Counted from the first letter of the stretch, positions 1 to 9,062 are shown. The stretch: 64,000 bases of DNA from Desulforhopalus singaporensis (GCF_900104445.1 NZ_FNJI01000023.1:22064-86063), one strand, 5' to 3'. Translations and numbers: made by a program. The notes: generated by a model from the letters alone, not told the origin.

Positions 1-1
1 A

Positions 2-313
2 TTTCCCATGGGCGGCCTGCTCGGCGTACTGGTGTTCTTCAGCGTGGTAGTGTTCGGGGTAACCACTAGCGACTCCGCATCCTACTTTATCTCCATGCAG
101 GTCTCCAAAGGGAACCCGGACCCCAAAATTTCCATGAGGATACTCTGGGGCTGCCTCCTTGGTGGAGCCGCGATGCTCCTGCTTGCAACCGGCAAGCTCA
201 ACGCGCTCAAAGCCATGGCGATAGTTGCCGGCGCTCCATTCTTCTTTGTGGTGATCGCCTATATGATATCGATTGTTAAAATGCTGCGAATGGCAGCAAG
301 GGACGAACTCTGA
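2..313 (+). CDS. BCCT family betaine/carnitine/choline transporter, C-terminal fragment
   Basis: The reading frame is open from the window edge, so the N-terminal part lies outside. What remains is about 104 residues with the TTSDSASYFISMQ stretch typical of the helix 10 region of BCCT transporters, then two hydrophobic segments and a short basic cytoplasmic tail ending at TGA. BCCT proteins bring in glycine betaine, carnitine, choline or other quaternary amines, driven by Na+ or H+ or by exchange with an intermediate. The gene sits 120 nt before an MttB-like methyltransferase, which fits a role as importer for the substrate of the downstream pathway. Which quaternary amine it carries cannot be read from this fragment. 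Confidence 0.85.
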   Translation, partial: FPMGGLLGVLVFFSVVVFGVTTSDSASYFISMQVSKGNPDPKISMRILWGCLLGGAAMLLLATGKLNALKAMAIVAGAPFFFVVIAYMISIVKMLRMAARDEL

Positions 314-328
314 CCGGAGTTCCTTCAA

Positions 329-402
329 CAGGTGGCCGCACCCCCCAAAGGCTCTGCTTGCTAAAGCAGCGCAGGGTAACAAGGCCACCTGATAATATTT
401 TT
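329..402 (+). promoter_or_regulatory. structured RNA leader or terminator-like element
   Basis: A perfect 9-bp outer stem (CAGGTGGCC at 329-337 with GGCCACCTG at 383-391) encloses a second perfect 6-bp hairpin (CTGCTT 354-359, loop GCTA, AAGCAG 364-369). The element is followed by an AT-rich stretch ending in five T (398-402), 30 nt before the start of the MttB-like gene. It could be a weak Rho-independent terminator or attenuator between transporter and methyltransferase, or a small cis-regulatory RNA. I do not recognise it as a named riboswitch class. Confidence 0.45.
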
Positions 403-432
403 ACGCATAGTTAGAAGTTTTTGGAGAAGACA

Positions 433-1914
433 ATGGCAAGAAGGCATTTAAGAGCGGGTTTCAATGAATTTACCGGAGTCGGGTTACAGCTTTTTACCGA
501 TCAGGAGCTTGAGGCAATCCACACGGCAACCCTGCAGGTGTTGCGGCGTACCGGAGTCAAGATAGAGTCGGAGGAAGCTCTGGAACTTTTTGACGGAGCA
601 GGAGCCCAGGTCACCAGGTACAACGGTTACGGAATTGTCAAGATTCCAGATTACCTGACCGAAGATGCAATCCGCTCCGCCCCGAGAACGGGAATCTACT
701 ACGGCAGACGCCCCGAAGACGACTACATGACCGACGGCAACCGCACCTCATTTACCGCCGGTTTCGGTGAACATGTTAAAATCATTGACCTTGAGACCAG
801 ACAGATAAGACCGACCACCAAACAGGACCTGGCAGACATCACCAGGATCCAGGACAGCATGGACGTGATCTCCATTGTTGAACGGGCGGCATGTTCGGGG
901 GACCAGCTCCCCGAATCCCAGTCGGTTCACAACTATGAGGCAATGGTCAACAACACCAGCAAACACTGTTTTCTCGGATTCAACGGCGGCAGGAACGCCA
1001 GAAAGATAATCGAGATTGCAAAGGTTGCCGCAGGCGGGGAAAAAGAGTTCCAGAACCGTCCGATCGTAACAGGCTTCGTCTGCCCGAGCAGTCCGCTGAC
1101 CATGGTCAGGGAGTGTTGCGAATCGATCATTGAATCTGCCCGCGGCGGGGTTGGCATCGCCTCGATCCCCATGTCGCTTTCAGGTGCATCTTCACCAGCC
1201 TCACTGGCCGGTGTCGTTGTGCAGCACAATGCCGAAGTGCTCAGCTCCCTTATCCTTTCCCAACTGGCAAGAAAGGGGACGCCATTTACCTACTGCGGAT
1301 GTTCTACCATCATGGACCTGCGCCTTTCCACCTCTCCTGTCGGGATACCGGAAATGGCCATCCTGAGTGCAGCGTGGGCCAAGATTGCCCAATATTACCA
1401 GCTACCCTGCCTGGTCGGGGGATGTGCGTCAGACAGTAAGCTAGCCGACGCTCAGATGGCTTACGATTTCTCCCTCACCGCAACAACAGCGGCCCTTGCG
1501 GGCGCCAACATGATCTTCGGCCTTGGCGCCATCGATTCTGTTATCACCTTCGACTACGCCGCCATGATAACCGGTGCCGAGCAGGGGGAAAGGATCCTCA
1601 AGACCATGGAAGGGATCAGCCTGTCGGACGACGACATGGTGCTTGACCTCATCCATGAGGCGGGCCCCGGCGGAGAATACATGACCAAGAAACACACATT
1701 TGAGCGGTGCCGCTCTATGTCGCAGGCGAAACTGTTCGATAGGCGCAACCGTGACAACTGGCTCAAGACTACCGGCGGCAAGGATCTCAGTGAGAGGGCT
1801 TACGAAAAAGCCAAGGAGCTTATAGCCAAGCACGAGGTATTTGCCTTGGAGGAAACCAGAGCCAGCGAGATTCGTCGAATTGTCGACGACTACGATCGCG
1901 AGCTCAAGGGCTAA
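433..1914 (+). CDS. MttB-like corrinoid:quaternary amine methyltransferase without pyrrolysine
   Basis: A 493-residue protein of the trimethylamine methyltransferase (MttB) superfamily, similar along its whole length to the protein at 7210-8679. The family moves a methyl group from a quaternary or tertiary amine to a corrinoid protein. Members without pyrrolysine, such as MtgB (glycine betaine), MtpB (proline betaine) and MtcB (carnitine), act on quaternary amines. Here the residue aligned with pyrrolysine is Ala332 (codon 1426-1428) in the motif GGCASDSKL. I chose ATG 433 because GGAG lies 6 nt upstream; a TTG at 421 is also in frame. The gene lies between a BCCT transporter and a CoA-transferase. 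No cognate corrinoid protein is nearby. The family is certain; the substrate is an inference. Confidence 0.9.
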   Translation: MARRHLRAGFNEFTGVGLQLFTDQELEAIHTATLQVLRRTGVKIESEEALELFDGAGAQVTRYNGYGIVKIPDYLTEDAIRSAPRTGIYYGRRPEDDYMTDGNRTSFTAGFGEHVKIIDLETRQIRPTTKQDLADITRIQDSMDVISIVERAACSGDQLPESQSVHNYEAMVNNTSKHCFLGFNGGRNARKIIEIAKVAAGGEKEFQNRPIVTGFVCPSSPLTMVRECCESIIESARGGVGIASIPMSLSGASSPASLAGVVVQHNAEVLSSLILSQLARKGTPFTYCGCSTIMDLRLSTSPVGIPEMAILSAAWAKIAQYYQLPCLVGGCASDSKLADAQMAYDFSLTATTAALAGANMIFGLGAIDSVITFDYAAMITGAEQGERILKTMEGISLSDDDMVLDLIHEAGPGGEYMTKKHTFERCRSMSQAKLFDRRNRDNWLKTTGGKDLSERAYEKAKELIAKHEVFALEETRASEIRRIVDDYDRELKG

Positions 1915-2356
1915 CACACCCGGGAGCCTGCTGCAGCTGCTTCTTTTTGCTTTTTTGTCGGCGGGCTCCTACACTAAAATAAGAGAAACGGATCAAAGAA
2001 AATAATCATAAAAAAGAATTTACTGCCGGATTTGGGCTGCGACCAAAAAAGCGATACGAAAATGACACTCCCCCACCCGTGACACCAACAGTATCGCTTT
2101 CTGAGTCGTCGGGAAGGTTTGTTTTTCCCGGGCGCCGGGTATCTCCCGTTCTCCGTTGATACCTGGCGTTTCCCCCCCAAAAAACGGCAACCGAAAAGAT
2201 AATTATTTTTTTAAGCTGCGCAATTTTAAAATTATTTAAGCAGACCAGCTGCAACCTACACCGACAGATAACAAGTTTTAAAGGCTGCACCATGGCAGCC
2301 TGATGAAAATTACCGGACACAATCATCGATCAAATTACACCACTCAGGAGTTGAAG
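1915..2356 (+). other. 442-nt intergenic region with two hairpins
   Basis: No convincing gene is seen. A GGAGCC/GGCTCC inverted repeat (1923-1928 and 1964-1969) just after the methyltransferase stop encloses a T-rich loop. A stronger 11-bp stem with one G-T pair lies at 2133-2143 and 2158-2168 (CGCCGGGTATC with GATACCTGGCG). A GGCTGC/GCAGCC hairpin lies at about 2283-2300. None is followed by a T-tract, so they are not classic terminators. The length suggests that the CoA-transferase has its own promoter, but no confident -35/-10 or sigma-54 match was found. Confidence 0.4.
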
Positions 2357-4861
2357 ATGGGATTACCACTTGAGAACGTACGGGTCATCGACTTCGGACA
2401 ATATGTAGCGGGACCTGCTGCCGCAATGATCCTTGCAGACCAGGGTGCAGAGGTCATCAGGATAGATCCTCCCGGAGGAGTCCGGTGGAAATCCCCGGCG
2501 ATGGACACCCTGAACCGACGCAAAAAAAGTATCATCCTCGACCTCAAGAACGATGGAGACAAGCAGGTTGCCGTTGACCTGATACGCACAGCCGATATCC
2601 TGATAGAGAACTTTCGCCCCGGGGTCATGGCAAGACTCGGTCTCGGTGCCGAGCAGATGCACAAGGTCAACCCGAGACTGATCTACGCATCGATCCCAGG
2701 GTTCGCAGCAGAGGACAAGGAGCGGGCTCACCTTGCGGCCTGGGAAGGAATTATTGCCGCCGCCTCCGGCCAGTTTACCGACATGGGGCTGAACCGGGTG
2801 CTGATGGGTGTCAACCCGTCCTTTTCTCCTTTAACCCTTGCATCGGGCTACGCCGCGCTGCTTGCCGCCACCGGGATTTCTTCCGCCCTTTATGCCCGTG
2901 AAGAGACCGGCCAGGGCGAGCAGATAGAGATCCCCATAGCCGCAGCGCTCATGGAAGGGCTCGTATACAACTCGATGTATATTGAAGACTGTCCCGACCG
3001 CTACCTCTCGCTTCGGGAGCTGGAGATTGCCAGACGAAAAAAAGAGGGACAGGCCCTGAATATGAGCTACGACGAGATCCAGGAATACATGGATCCGTTC
3101 TACCGCAGTTACTTCTGCAAGGACGGAAGGCCCATGTACGTGGTCTGCACCTGTCATATCGACCATTGCCACAAGGCACTCAAGGTCATGGGGCTGTATG
3201 ACCAGGTAAGAGAAGCCGGCCTTTCCGACCTCGACGATTGGTATCTGTCCACCAGCGAATGGCCGGAAGGACTCGATTGCGCCCTGGGGCTTTACCCGCT
3301 GACCAAAAAATGGGCCGACCTTGTCTCGGAAATGATGAAGAAACGGTTTCTGGAAAAAACCAGCAGCGAATGGCAGGCCCTTTTCGATGAGGGCAACGTC
3401 CCCATCGTGCGCCATCATTATGCCCGGGAGTGGCTCAACCACGAACACCCCCTGGCCGCCGGCCTGGTCCACGAAATCGACCACCCGACATACGGGAAAA
3501 GGCGTCAGGCAGGCCCGGTCGCCTGGCTGAAAAGTTCCGCGGAACTGGCATCAGCAGGCACCCCTCCGCCTGCGCCGGACCAGCACCGCCAGGAGATCCT
3601 CGACCTCATCGAAACCCACAGGACAGACGTATCCGGCCCCGCCCCGACAACCCGCGACAGGGGGTGGCTTGCCGGCATTAAGATACTCGACCTGACCAAT
3701 GTCATAGCCGGGCCGACGGTGGCCAACACCCTTGCACGGTTCGGGGCCGAAACCATCAAGATCTATCCGGTAAAACCAACCTTCGACCCCTGGAACACCG
3801 TCCTGATCGGGCTGCAGGTACAGCGGGGGAAAAAATCCATTCTGCTCAATATCAAAACAGGAGAAGGCAAAGAGGCTTTCAAGAAACTGATCGGCTGGGC
3901 GGACGTGGTAACCTTCAACGGTCCTGACCGACAGCTCAAACCGCTGGGCCTTGACCCGGAATCCCTTGCCAAAGTAAACCCTCGCGCCATTCTTTTTCAG
4001 CTCGATGCCTGGGGCGGGCCTAAAACAGGCCCCAGGAGCAACTGCCTCGGTTACGATGACCTGGTCCAGGCTTCTACCGGCATCATGGCAAGGTTCGGAG
4101 GCTCGATAAAAACACCGGAAGAACACGCCCACCTGGGCACCATAGACGTACTCACCGGATTTTCAGGTGCTTTTGCTGTAGCAACGGCGCTTTACAAACA
4201 AAGGGTTACCGGCGAAACAGACGTCGCCCGCACCTCGTTGTGCGCCTGTGGACAGCTACTTGCAATCCCGTTCATGTACGACTATGAAGGCCGTGCTCCC
4301 TTCGATGAGCCAAGCGGCCCGCAGGTGGTCGGCGAGGGCCCCCTCTACCGCTGCTACCTTGCCAGTGACCAGTGGTTCTTCCTTGCCGCTGGCACCAAGA
4401 GCTGCGGCGACCTGGAAAACATAACAGAACTCAAGGGCGCTGCGGAACTTGTGGGCGCAGAACTTGAGCATTTTCTCTCCGAGCGATTCAGGACTGAAAC
4501 TGCCGGTTACTGGATCGACCAACTGGTAAAACTCGATTTCGGCGCGACCACCTTGGGCAGCCTCTCTTCTCTGAGGGAAAAATATCTCAGCGACCAAGAA
4601 GCGGGTCGCAATGGGAGCGGGCCGACCTTTCAGTTCACCAGTTACAAGGATCACCCCAGCGGCAGGAGAGTCGACATCATCGCTCCGGTTTCGATACGGC
4701 CGCGATACAGTCCGCTCACCATCCCTGCACCAGCGGAAAAATATGGCAGGGACACCAGGGAAATACTTACATCTCTTGGCTACAACGCGGCACAGGTGGA
4801 CGAAATGATAGAACAAAAGGTCGCCTCGGAGAGCTGGAGCAAACAGTACCTCCCCGACTGA
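2357..4861 (+). CDS. fused double CaiB/BaiF family III CoA-transferase
   Basis: 834 residues made of two complete family III CoA-transferase domains, about 1-400 and 435-834. Single members are about 400 residues. Each half begins with the family signature (NVRVIDFGQYVAGP, then IKILDLTNVIAGP). Such enzymes move CoA between acids through an aspartyl-CoA intermediate, for instance CaiB in carnitine metabolism. The second half keeps the Asp in a GYD motif (Asp567). The first half has Trp-Glu at the matching place (Glu130), so only one half may be catalytic. Start ATG 2357 is set by GGAG at 2347-2350; an upstream in-frame ATG (2303) has no such site. The context suggests activation of a betaine to its CoA ester. 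Confidence 0.88.
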   Translation: MGLPLENVRVIDFGQYVAGPAAAMILADQGAEVIRIDPPGGVRWKSPAMDTLNRRKKSIILDLKNDGDKQVAVDLIRTADILIENFRPGVMARLGLGAEQMHKVNPRLIYASIPGFAAEDKERAHLAAWEGIIAAASGQFTDMGLNRVLMGVNPSFSPLTLASGYAALLAATGISSALYAREETGQGEQIEIPIAAALMEGLVYNSMYIEDCPDRYLSLRELEIARRKKEGQALNMSYDEIQEYMDPFYRSYFCKDGRPMYVVCTCHIDHCHKALKVMGLYDQVREAGLSDLDDWYLSTSEWPEGLDCALGLYPLTKKWADLVSEMMKKRFLEKTSSEWQALFDEGNVPIVRHHYAREWLNHEHPLAAGLVHEIDHPTYGKRRQAGPVAWLKSSAELASAGTPPPAPDQHRQEILDLIETHRTDVSGPAPTTRDRGWLAGIKILDLTNVIAGPTVANTLARFGAETIKIYPVKPTFDPWNTVLIGLQVQRGKKSILLNIKTGEGKEAFKKLIGWADVVTFNGPDRQLKPLGLDPESLAKVNPRAILFQLDAWGGPKTGPRSNCLGYDDLVQASTGIMARFGGSIKTPEEHAHLGTIDVLTGFSGAFAVATALYKQRVTGETDVARTSLCACGQLLAIPFMYDYEGRAPFDEPSGPQVVGEGPLYRCYLASDQWFFLAAGTKSCGDLENITELKGAAELVGAELEHFLSERFRTETAGYWIDQLVKLDFGATTLGSLSSLREKYLSDQEAGRNGSGPTFQFTSYKDHPSGRRVDIIAPVSIRPRYSPLTIPAPAEKYGRDTREILTSLGYNAAQVDEMIEQKVASESWSKQYLPD

Positions 4862-4926
4862 TCGAAACGACACGAAAAAGTCGAATCGTATGACAACATG
4901 CATAGTTCTAATTCACGGATAAGCAT

Positions 4927-6915
4927 ATGAAAAACTTTGATATTCTGTTTGAGCCACATAATATCGGCCAGGTTGAGATAAAAAACCGTATCGTCATGGC
5001 GCCCATGGGCGTTGAGTACATGACTGACGCCAACGGCACCCTCAACCGAAGGGTTGTCGACTACTATCTCGAACGTGCCCGCTACGGCGTCGGAATGGTG
5101 ATCTGCTCGGTGTTCAAGGTTGAAAACAAGATTGAGCATCTGGAGAAATCCACCCCGATGATTCTTGAGGAGTCGATGAATTACCTCTGCGAGCTCTGCG
5201 ATGCCGCGCACAGCTTCGGCGCCCGGGTTTTTGTCCAGCTGACGGCAGGCTTTGGCCGGGTAACCTTTCCGAGCATCCTCAGAGGTCCATGCGTTTCCGC
5301 ATCGGATAACACCAATTTCTGGGACCCGACAATCAAATGCAAGGCACTGTCCGTTGACGAGATCCAGACCATCGTCGAGGCGATGGGCAATACCGCAAAG
5401 CTGTTAGCGCTGGCAGGGGTCGACGGCATCGAGCTGCACGGCCATGAAGGATATCTTTTTGATGAATTCACCACGCCTTTATGGAACCGCCGCACCGATC
5501 AGTACGGAGGCTCCTTTGAAAACAGAATGCGTTTTGCCACCGAATGCTTGAACGAAATACGTGCAAAGGTGGGCAACCGGCTTGCCGTCACCTACCGTTT
5601 CGGCCTGAAGCATTACCTCAAGACGCCGCAACACGGTGCGCTTCCAGGAGAAACTTTCGAAGAGGTCGGCCGCGATGTTGAAGAAGGAATACGGATGGCC
5701 CGGTACTTTGAACAGGCAGGGTTTGACGCCCTTCATGTGGATGCCGGCTGCTACGAAAGCCACTACTGGCCGCATCCGCCAATATACCAGAAACACGGCT
5801 GCATGGCCGACATGGCGGCTCTTGCCAAAAAAGCGGTATCCATCCCGGTAATAGGCGTTGGTCGCCTTGACAAGCCTGAAGTCGCAGCAGAGGCCGTAGC
5901 CTGCGGCAGCATGGACTTTACCGCCATAGGCAGGGGGCTTTTGGCCGACCCCGAGTGGGCAGACAAACTGAGATACCAGGACAGCGCCGAGATCAGACCA
6001 TGCGTCGGCTGCTATGACGGCTGCTTTGAGGCCTACAACCAGTTTCGCAATATCTCCTGTGCCATCAACCCGTCGTCAGGCCGTGAAGCGGCCTACCGGC
6101 TGACACCCGCACTTGCACCGAAAAAGGTGTTGGTTGCCGGTGCAGGAATCGCCGGCATGGAGGCTGCAAGGGTCCTGGCTAAACGAGGTCACCAAGTTTT
6201 TCTCCATGAAAAATCGGACTCCCTGGGAGGACTAGTGCAGCAGGCTGCGGTGCCGGACTTCAAGAAAGATCTCCGGCGGTTGCTTGACTGGTATGAGCGG
6301 CAGATAAGCCGGAGCGACATATCCCTGACACTCAACAGCAGCGTCACCGTGGAGCTGGTCGACAAGATCGACCCGGATGCAATCATCGTTGCCACCGGCG
6401 CTCATCCTCTTCTACCGCCGATCAAGGGAATTGACAACGATCGGGTGACCACCGCCGTCGATCTCCTCAAGGGAGTGACCAAGGCCGGACAAAACTGTGT
6501 CGTTGTCGGCGGCGGTCTGGCAGGCTGCGAGGTGGCCATATGGCTTGCGGCCAAGGGCTGCAAGGTGACCGTGGTCGAGCTGATGCCAAAACTGATGTGT
6601 GCTGGTGCTTCGGTTCCGAGCCAGGTGAAGATGATGACCACCGATTTGATGGCATACCACGGAGTCGTCTCCAGGACCGGATGCCGGCTGACCGAGGTGA
6701 CCGCCGACGGCGTATTGCTCGATGACGGCAACCACAATGCATCCTTTGTCGAGGCGGACACTGTCGTTATGGCGGTGGGCATGAAATCCGACACCAGTCT
6801 TGCTGATGTTGTTCGCAAAAGCCCCTGTCCGGTTTACAGGATCGGCGATTGCCGCAAGCCGAAAAATGTCATGCAGGCGGTATGGGATGGGTACGAGATA
6901 GCAAGATTTATCTAG
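4927..6915 (+). CDS. Fe-S/FMN/FAD oxidoreductase of the 2,4-dienoyl-CoA reductase / BaiCD family
   Basis: 662 residues. The N-terminal TIM-barrel of the old yellow enzyme type (about 5-340) carries the HGHEGYL and RTDQYGGSFENR motifs. Four cysteines, 359, 362, 366 and 378 (CxxCxxxC-11-C), match the family's [4Fe-4S] site. A FAD dinucleotide fold (GAGIAG, about 404-410) and an embedded NAD(P)H fold (GGGLAG, about 528-533) follow. Relatives reduce enoyl- or dienoyl-CoA esters (FadH, BaiCD) or oxidise trimethylamine. The Cys that binds FMN covalently in trimethylamine dehydrogenase is Met here (NRIVMAPMG), so a reductase is more likely. Coming after a CoA-transferase it could reduce a betaine-derived unsaturated CoA thioester. 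The gene ends in TAG. Confidence 0.85.
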   Translation: MKNFDILFEPHNIGQVEIKNRIVMAPMGVEYMTDANGTLNRRVVDYYLERARYGVGMVICSVFKVENKIEHLEKSTPMILEESMNYLCELCDAAHSFGARVFVQLTAGFGRVTFPSILRGPCVSASDNTNFWDPTIKCKALSVDEIQTIVEAMGNTAKLLALAGVDGIELHGHEGYLFDEFTTPLWNRRTDQYGGSFENRMRFATECLNEIRAKVGNRLAVTYRFGLKHYLKTPQHGALPGETFEEVGRDVEEGIRMARYFEQAGFDALHVDAGCYESHYWPHPPIYQKHGCMADMAALAKKAVSIPVIGVGRLDKPEVAAEAVACGSMDFTAIGRGLLADPEWADKLRYQDSAEIRPCVGCYDGCFEAYNQFRNISCAINPSSGREAAYRLTPALAPKKVLVAGAGIAGMEAARVLAKRGHQVFLHEKSDSLGGLVQQAAVPDFKKDLRRLLDWYERQISRSDISLTLNSSVTVELVDKIDPDAIIVATGAHPLLPPIKGIDNDRVTTAVDLLKGVTKAGQNCVVVGGGLAGCEVAIWLAAKGCKVTVVELMPKLMCAGASVPSQVKMMTTDLMAYHGVVSRTGCRLTEVTADGVLLDDGNHNASFVEADTVVMAVGMKSDTSLADVVRKSPCPVYRIGDCRKPKNVMQAVWDGYEIARFI

Positions 6916-7001
6916 GGGGCATTCAAGGAGAACAACGGCTGGTGCAGGCGAAAAACAAAACCGGCCCGCTACAGACGAATAGTGAGTCAAGACATCGTAT
7001 A

Positions 7002-7026
7002 ACCTGTAGCTCAAAGAGCTTCAGGT
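7002..7026 (+). other. hairpin in the gap before the pyrrolysine mttB
   Basis: ACCTG-t-AGCTC / GAGCT-t-CAGGT forms a 10-bp stem with one T-T mismatch and an AAA loop. It lies about 87 nt after the oxidoreductase stop and 183 nt before the next start. A run of eight T follows 25 nt later (7051-7058), too far for a standard terminator. The rest of the 294-nt gap holds no gene that I can support. Confidence 0.4.
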
Positions 7027-7209
7027 ATATAATGAAAAAACGGTGTCGGATTTTTTTTAATGGGCACGAGCAATCGCATGAGCGATGCGCGTCCCGGAAT
7101 TGTGGTGCTGCATGACCGCCAAAGGCACATGCACGCATCCCATAAGGTAAGGCATATCAGCTTTACAGCTGTATTAAGAGAAGTATCAACTTTGTCTAGT
7201 GGAGGTAGT

Positions 7210-8679
7210 ATGAGAAGAAACAGTCGTCCCAGGATGCTTGGGAGTGGAGGATTCGGGTTTTCTCCATTTACCCAGGACGAATATGACGCAATCCATGAAG
7301 CCACGATGGAAATATTGTGGGATCATGGGATTTACGTCGGTCATGAAGAAGCCCTGGAGCTCTTCTACAGCGCCGGGGCCACCGTCGATAAAAAGAGCGG
7401 CATGGTGCGAATCCCCAGTTGGCTGCTGAACGATCTAATCAAGGCGGCTCCAGACAATTTCGTTCTGCACGCGCGAAATCCGGAGAACGATTACGTCATA
7501 GGAGGCAACAGGGTCGGATTTATCAATTTTGGCGAAGCGGTCAAGTATCGCGATCCGTACACTGGTGAGCTTCGAGAACCGACCAAAAAAGATCTTGGTG
7601 ATGTGGTAAGGGTTACCGATTACCTGGAACAGATCGATTTTCACCACAGGGCCATGGTGTCAGGCGACAAGCCGCCCCTTGCAAGCTCCCTGCATAACTG
7701 GGACGCGATTGCATCCAACACCGACAAGCATTTTTTTCTTGGTCCGGTAAGCAGTTACCATATCAAGCGAATGGTTGAAATGGGCATTGCGGTATCGGGA
7801 AGCGAGGAGGAATTCAGGAAAAGACCGTTTTTCATGGTCGGAACCTGTCCGGTAAGTCCACTGAGACTCACCGAAGAGTTCTGCGACATGATCATGGAGG
7901 GAGCCCGCCAGGACCTGCCGCTGATGATCCTGTCAATGGCCCTTAGCGGCGGTTCAAGCTCGGTGCACCTTGCCGGAACCCTGGTGAGCCACAACGTAGA
8001 GGTACTATCAGGCATTGCTCTGGCCCAGCTGGTTAAAAAAGGTGCCAGATGTTTTTACGGAAGCTCAACCACGGCCATGGATCTGCGGTTCGGATCCGCA
8101 GCCGTAGGCTCTCCTGAGGCGGCACTGATTGGTGCCGGTACCGCAGGGCTTGCCAAGTACTACAACCTGCCGAGCTACATCTCCGGTGGATAGAGCGATT
8201 CAAAACTTTTAGATGCTCAGTCGGGCCATGAGACAACCCTTACTGCACTCTTACCGGCGATGGCAGGTGCCAACGTCATATATGGTTTGGGTCTGCAGGA
8301 AGGTGGAATGACCATGGATGCCGCTCAGCTCGTTTTCGACAACGAAGTAGCCAGGATGGTTCGGTTCATCATCGGTGGTATTCCGGTAAATGATGAAACT
8401 CTTTCAGTTGATGCGATCAAGGAGGTCGGATCATTCAAAGATTTTCTCATGCACCCGTCCACTCTGAAATATGTCCGTTCACAATCCAGGACAGAGGTTA
8501 TTTGCCGCAAGAACCGGTCGAAATGGGAAAATGACGGTTCGAAAGACACCGCTGCAAAAGCCAATGAAAAGGCACGGTGGATTATCGAGAATCACGAAAT
8601 AAAAACACCGATTTCCAAGGAAGCACGAAGCGAAATCGACAGAATTCTCAAAAGTTCCGAGAAGGATCTCGGTTACTAA
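7210..8679 (+). CDS. mttB: trimethylamine methyltransferase MttB with in-frame amber (pyrrolysine) codon
   Basis: One reading frame of 490 codons interrupted once, by TAG at 8191-8193 (codon 328). Family homology continues across it in the same frame: YISGG, then TAG, then SDSKLLDAQ, which aligns with GGCASDSKLADAQ of the protein at 433-1914. Methanogen MttB has pyrrolysine at about residue 334, in the same motif. Pyrrolysine is held to bind and activate the methylamine before methyl transfer to a corrinoid protein. The start is ATG 7210 with GGAGG at 7201-7205; an upstream in-frame ATG (7060) lacks a ribosome site. pylB lies 384 nt beyond the stop. Read as an ordinary gene, this would be wrongly called two fragments or a pseudogene. 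The gene ends in TAA before a strong terminator. Confidence 0.93.
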
Positions 8680-8701
8680 GAGAAAAGAGCAGTGACATTT
8701 C

Positions 8702-8746
8702 CAGTCTGGCCCGGGTTTCGAGGAGTTACCCGGGCCAGACTGTTTT
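8702..8746 (+). terminator. Rho-independent terminator after mttB
   Basis: A perfect 15-bp GC-rich stem (8702-8716 with 8728-8742, core CTGGCCCGGG), an 11-nt loop and then TTTT. It starts 23 nt after the mttB stop and closes the plus-strand amine locus. Confidence 0.88.
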
Positions 8747-9062
8747 AACACCTGCAAGCAACCGGAAAAAAGCAGAGCTCTTTCTTTTTTGTGTTATGAT
8801 TTCGTGAAAGAAGCACAACCGCTGACGGCGGCAAGTGACAGGGTGCAAAGATGTTCCCGCCAGGGTGAAGCGCTCTGCCGGAACAGGATATGTGGCGTCT
8901 GATCAGACTCAGAGAATGGACGTGCCAAGCAGGACCAAAGAGGAGAGTGGCGTTCTTGTCGGTGCAACGGACAAACCAGGCCCACCCTGTTTAATTCAAG
9001 GGTGGGTGGATGAGGAGGAAGATACAGCCCTGTGGTCCGCTGTTACGGCAGGGGGCTACAGT
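8747..9062. other. intergenic stretch between convergent mttB and pylB
   Basis: No gene is supported. It holds a TGTTCC/GGAACA hairpin at about 8852-8886 and the GGGTGGG hairpin listed separately. I looked for a tRNA with a CUA anticodon (pylT) on both strands here and in the gap upstream of pylB and saw none. Confidence 0.5.
8981..9006 (-). terminator. hairpin downstream of pylB, possible terminator
   Basis: CCCACCC (8981-8987) pairs perfectly with GGGTGGG (9000-9006) around a 12-nt loop, about 57 nt past the pylB stop. On the minus strand only a short, interrupted T-stretch follows, so termination strength is doubtful. Confidence 0.4.

Noticed and set aside
4927..6915. Calling the reductase trimethylamine dehydrogenase
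   Set aside because: The residue that carries the covalent FMN in that enzyme is Met here and not Cys, and the protein is shorter; the dienoyl-CoA reductase group fits better.
7120..7140. A sigma-54 promoter before mttB (GGCACATGCACGCA)
   Set aside because: The GG to GC spacing is 9 nt rather than 10, and TTGC is absent.
7060..8193. Reading the mttB region as a truncated gene plus a separate downstream gene (8260-8679)
   Set aside because: Both parts are in one frame, separated only by TAG, and the homology is continuous with no residues missing between them.
8750..9060. A tRNA-Pyl (pylT) gene near pylB
   Set aside because: I found no cloverleaf with a CUA anticodon in this gap or in 10188-10855 on either strand.
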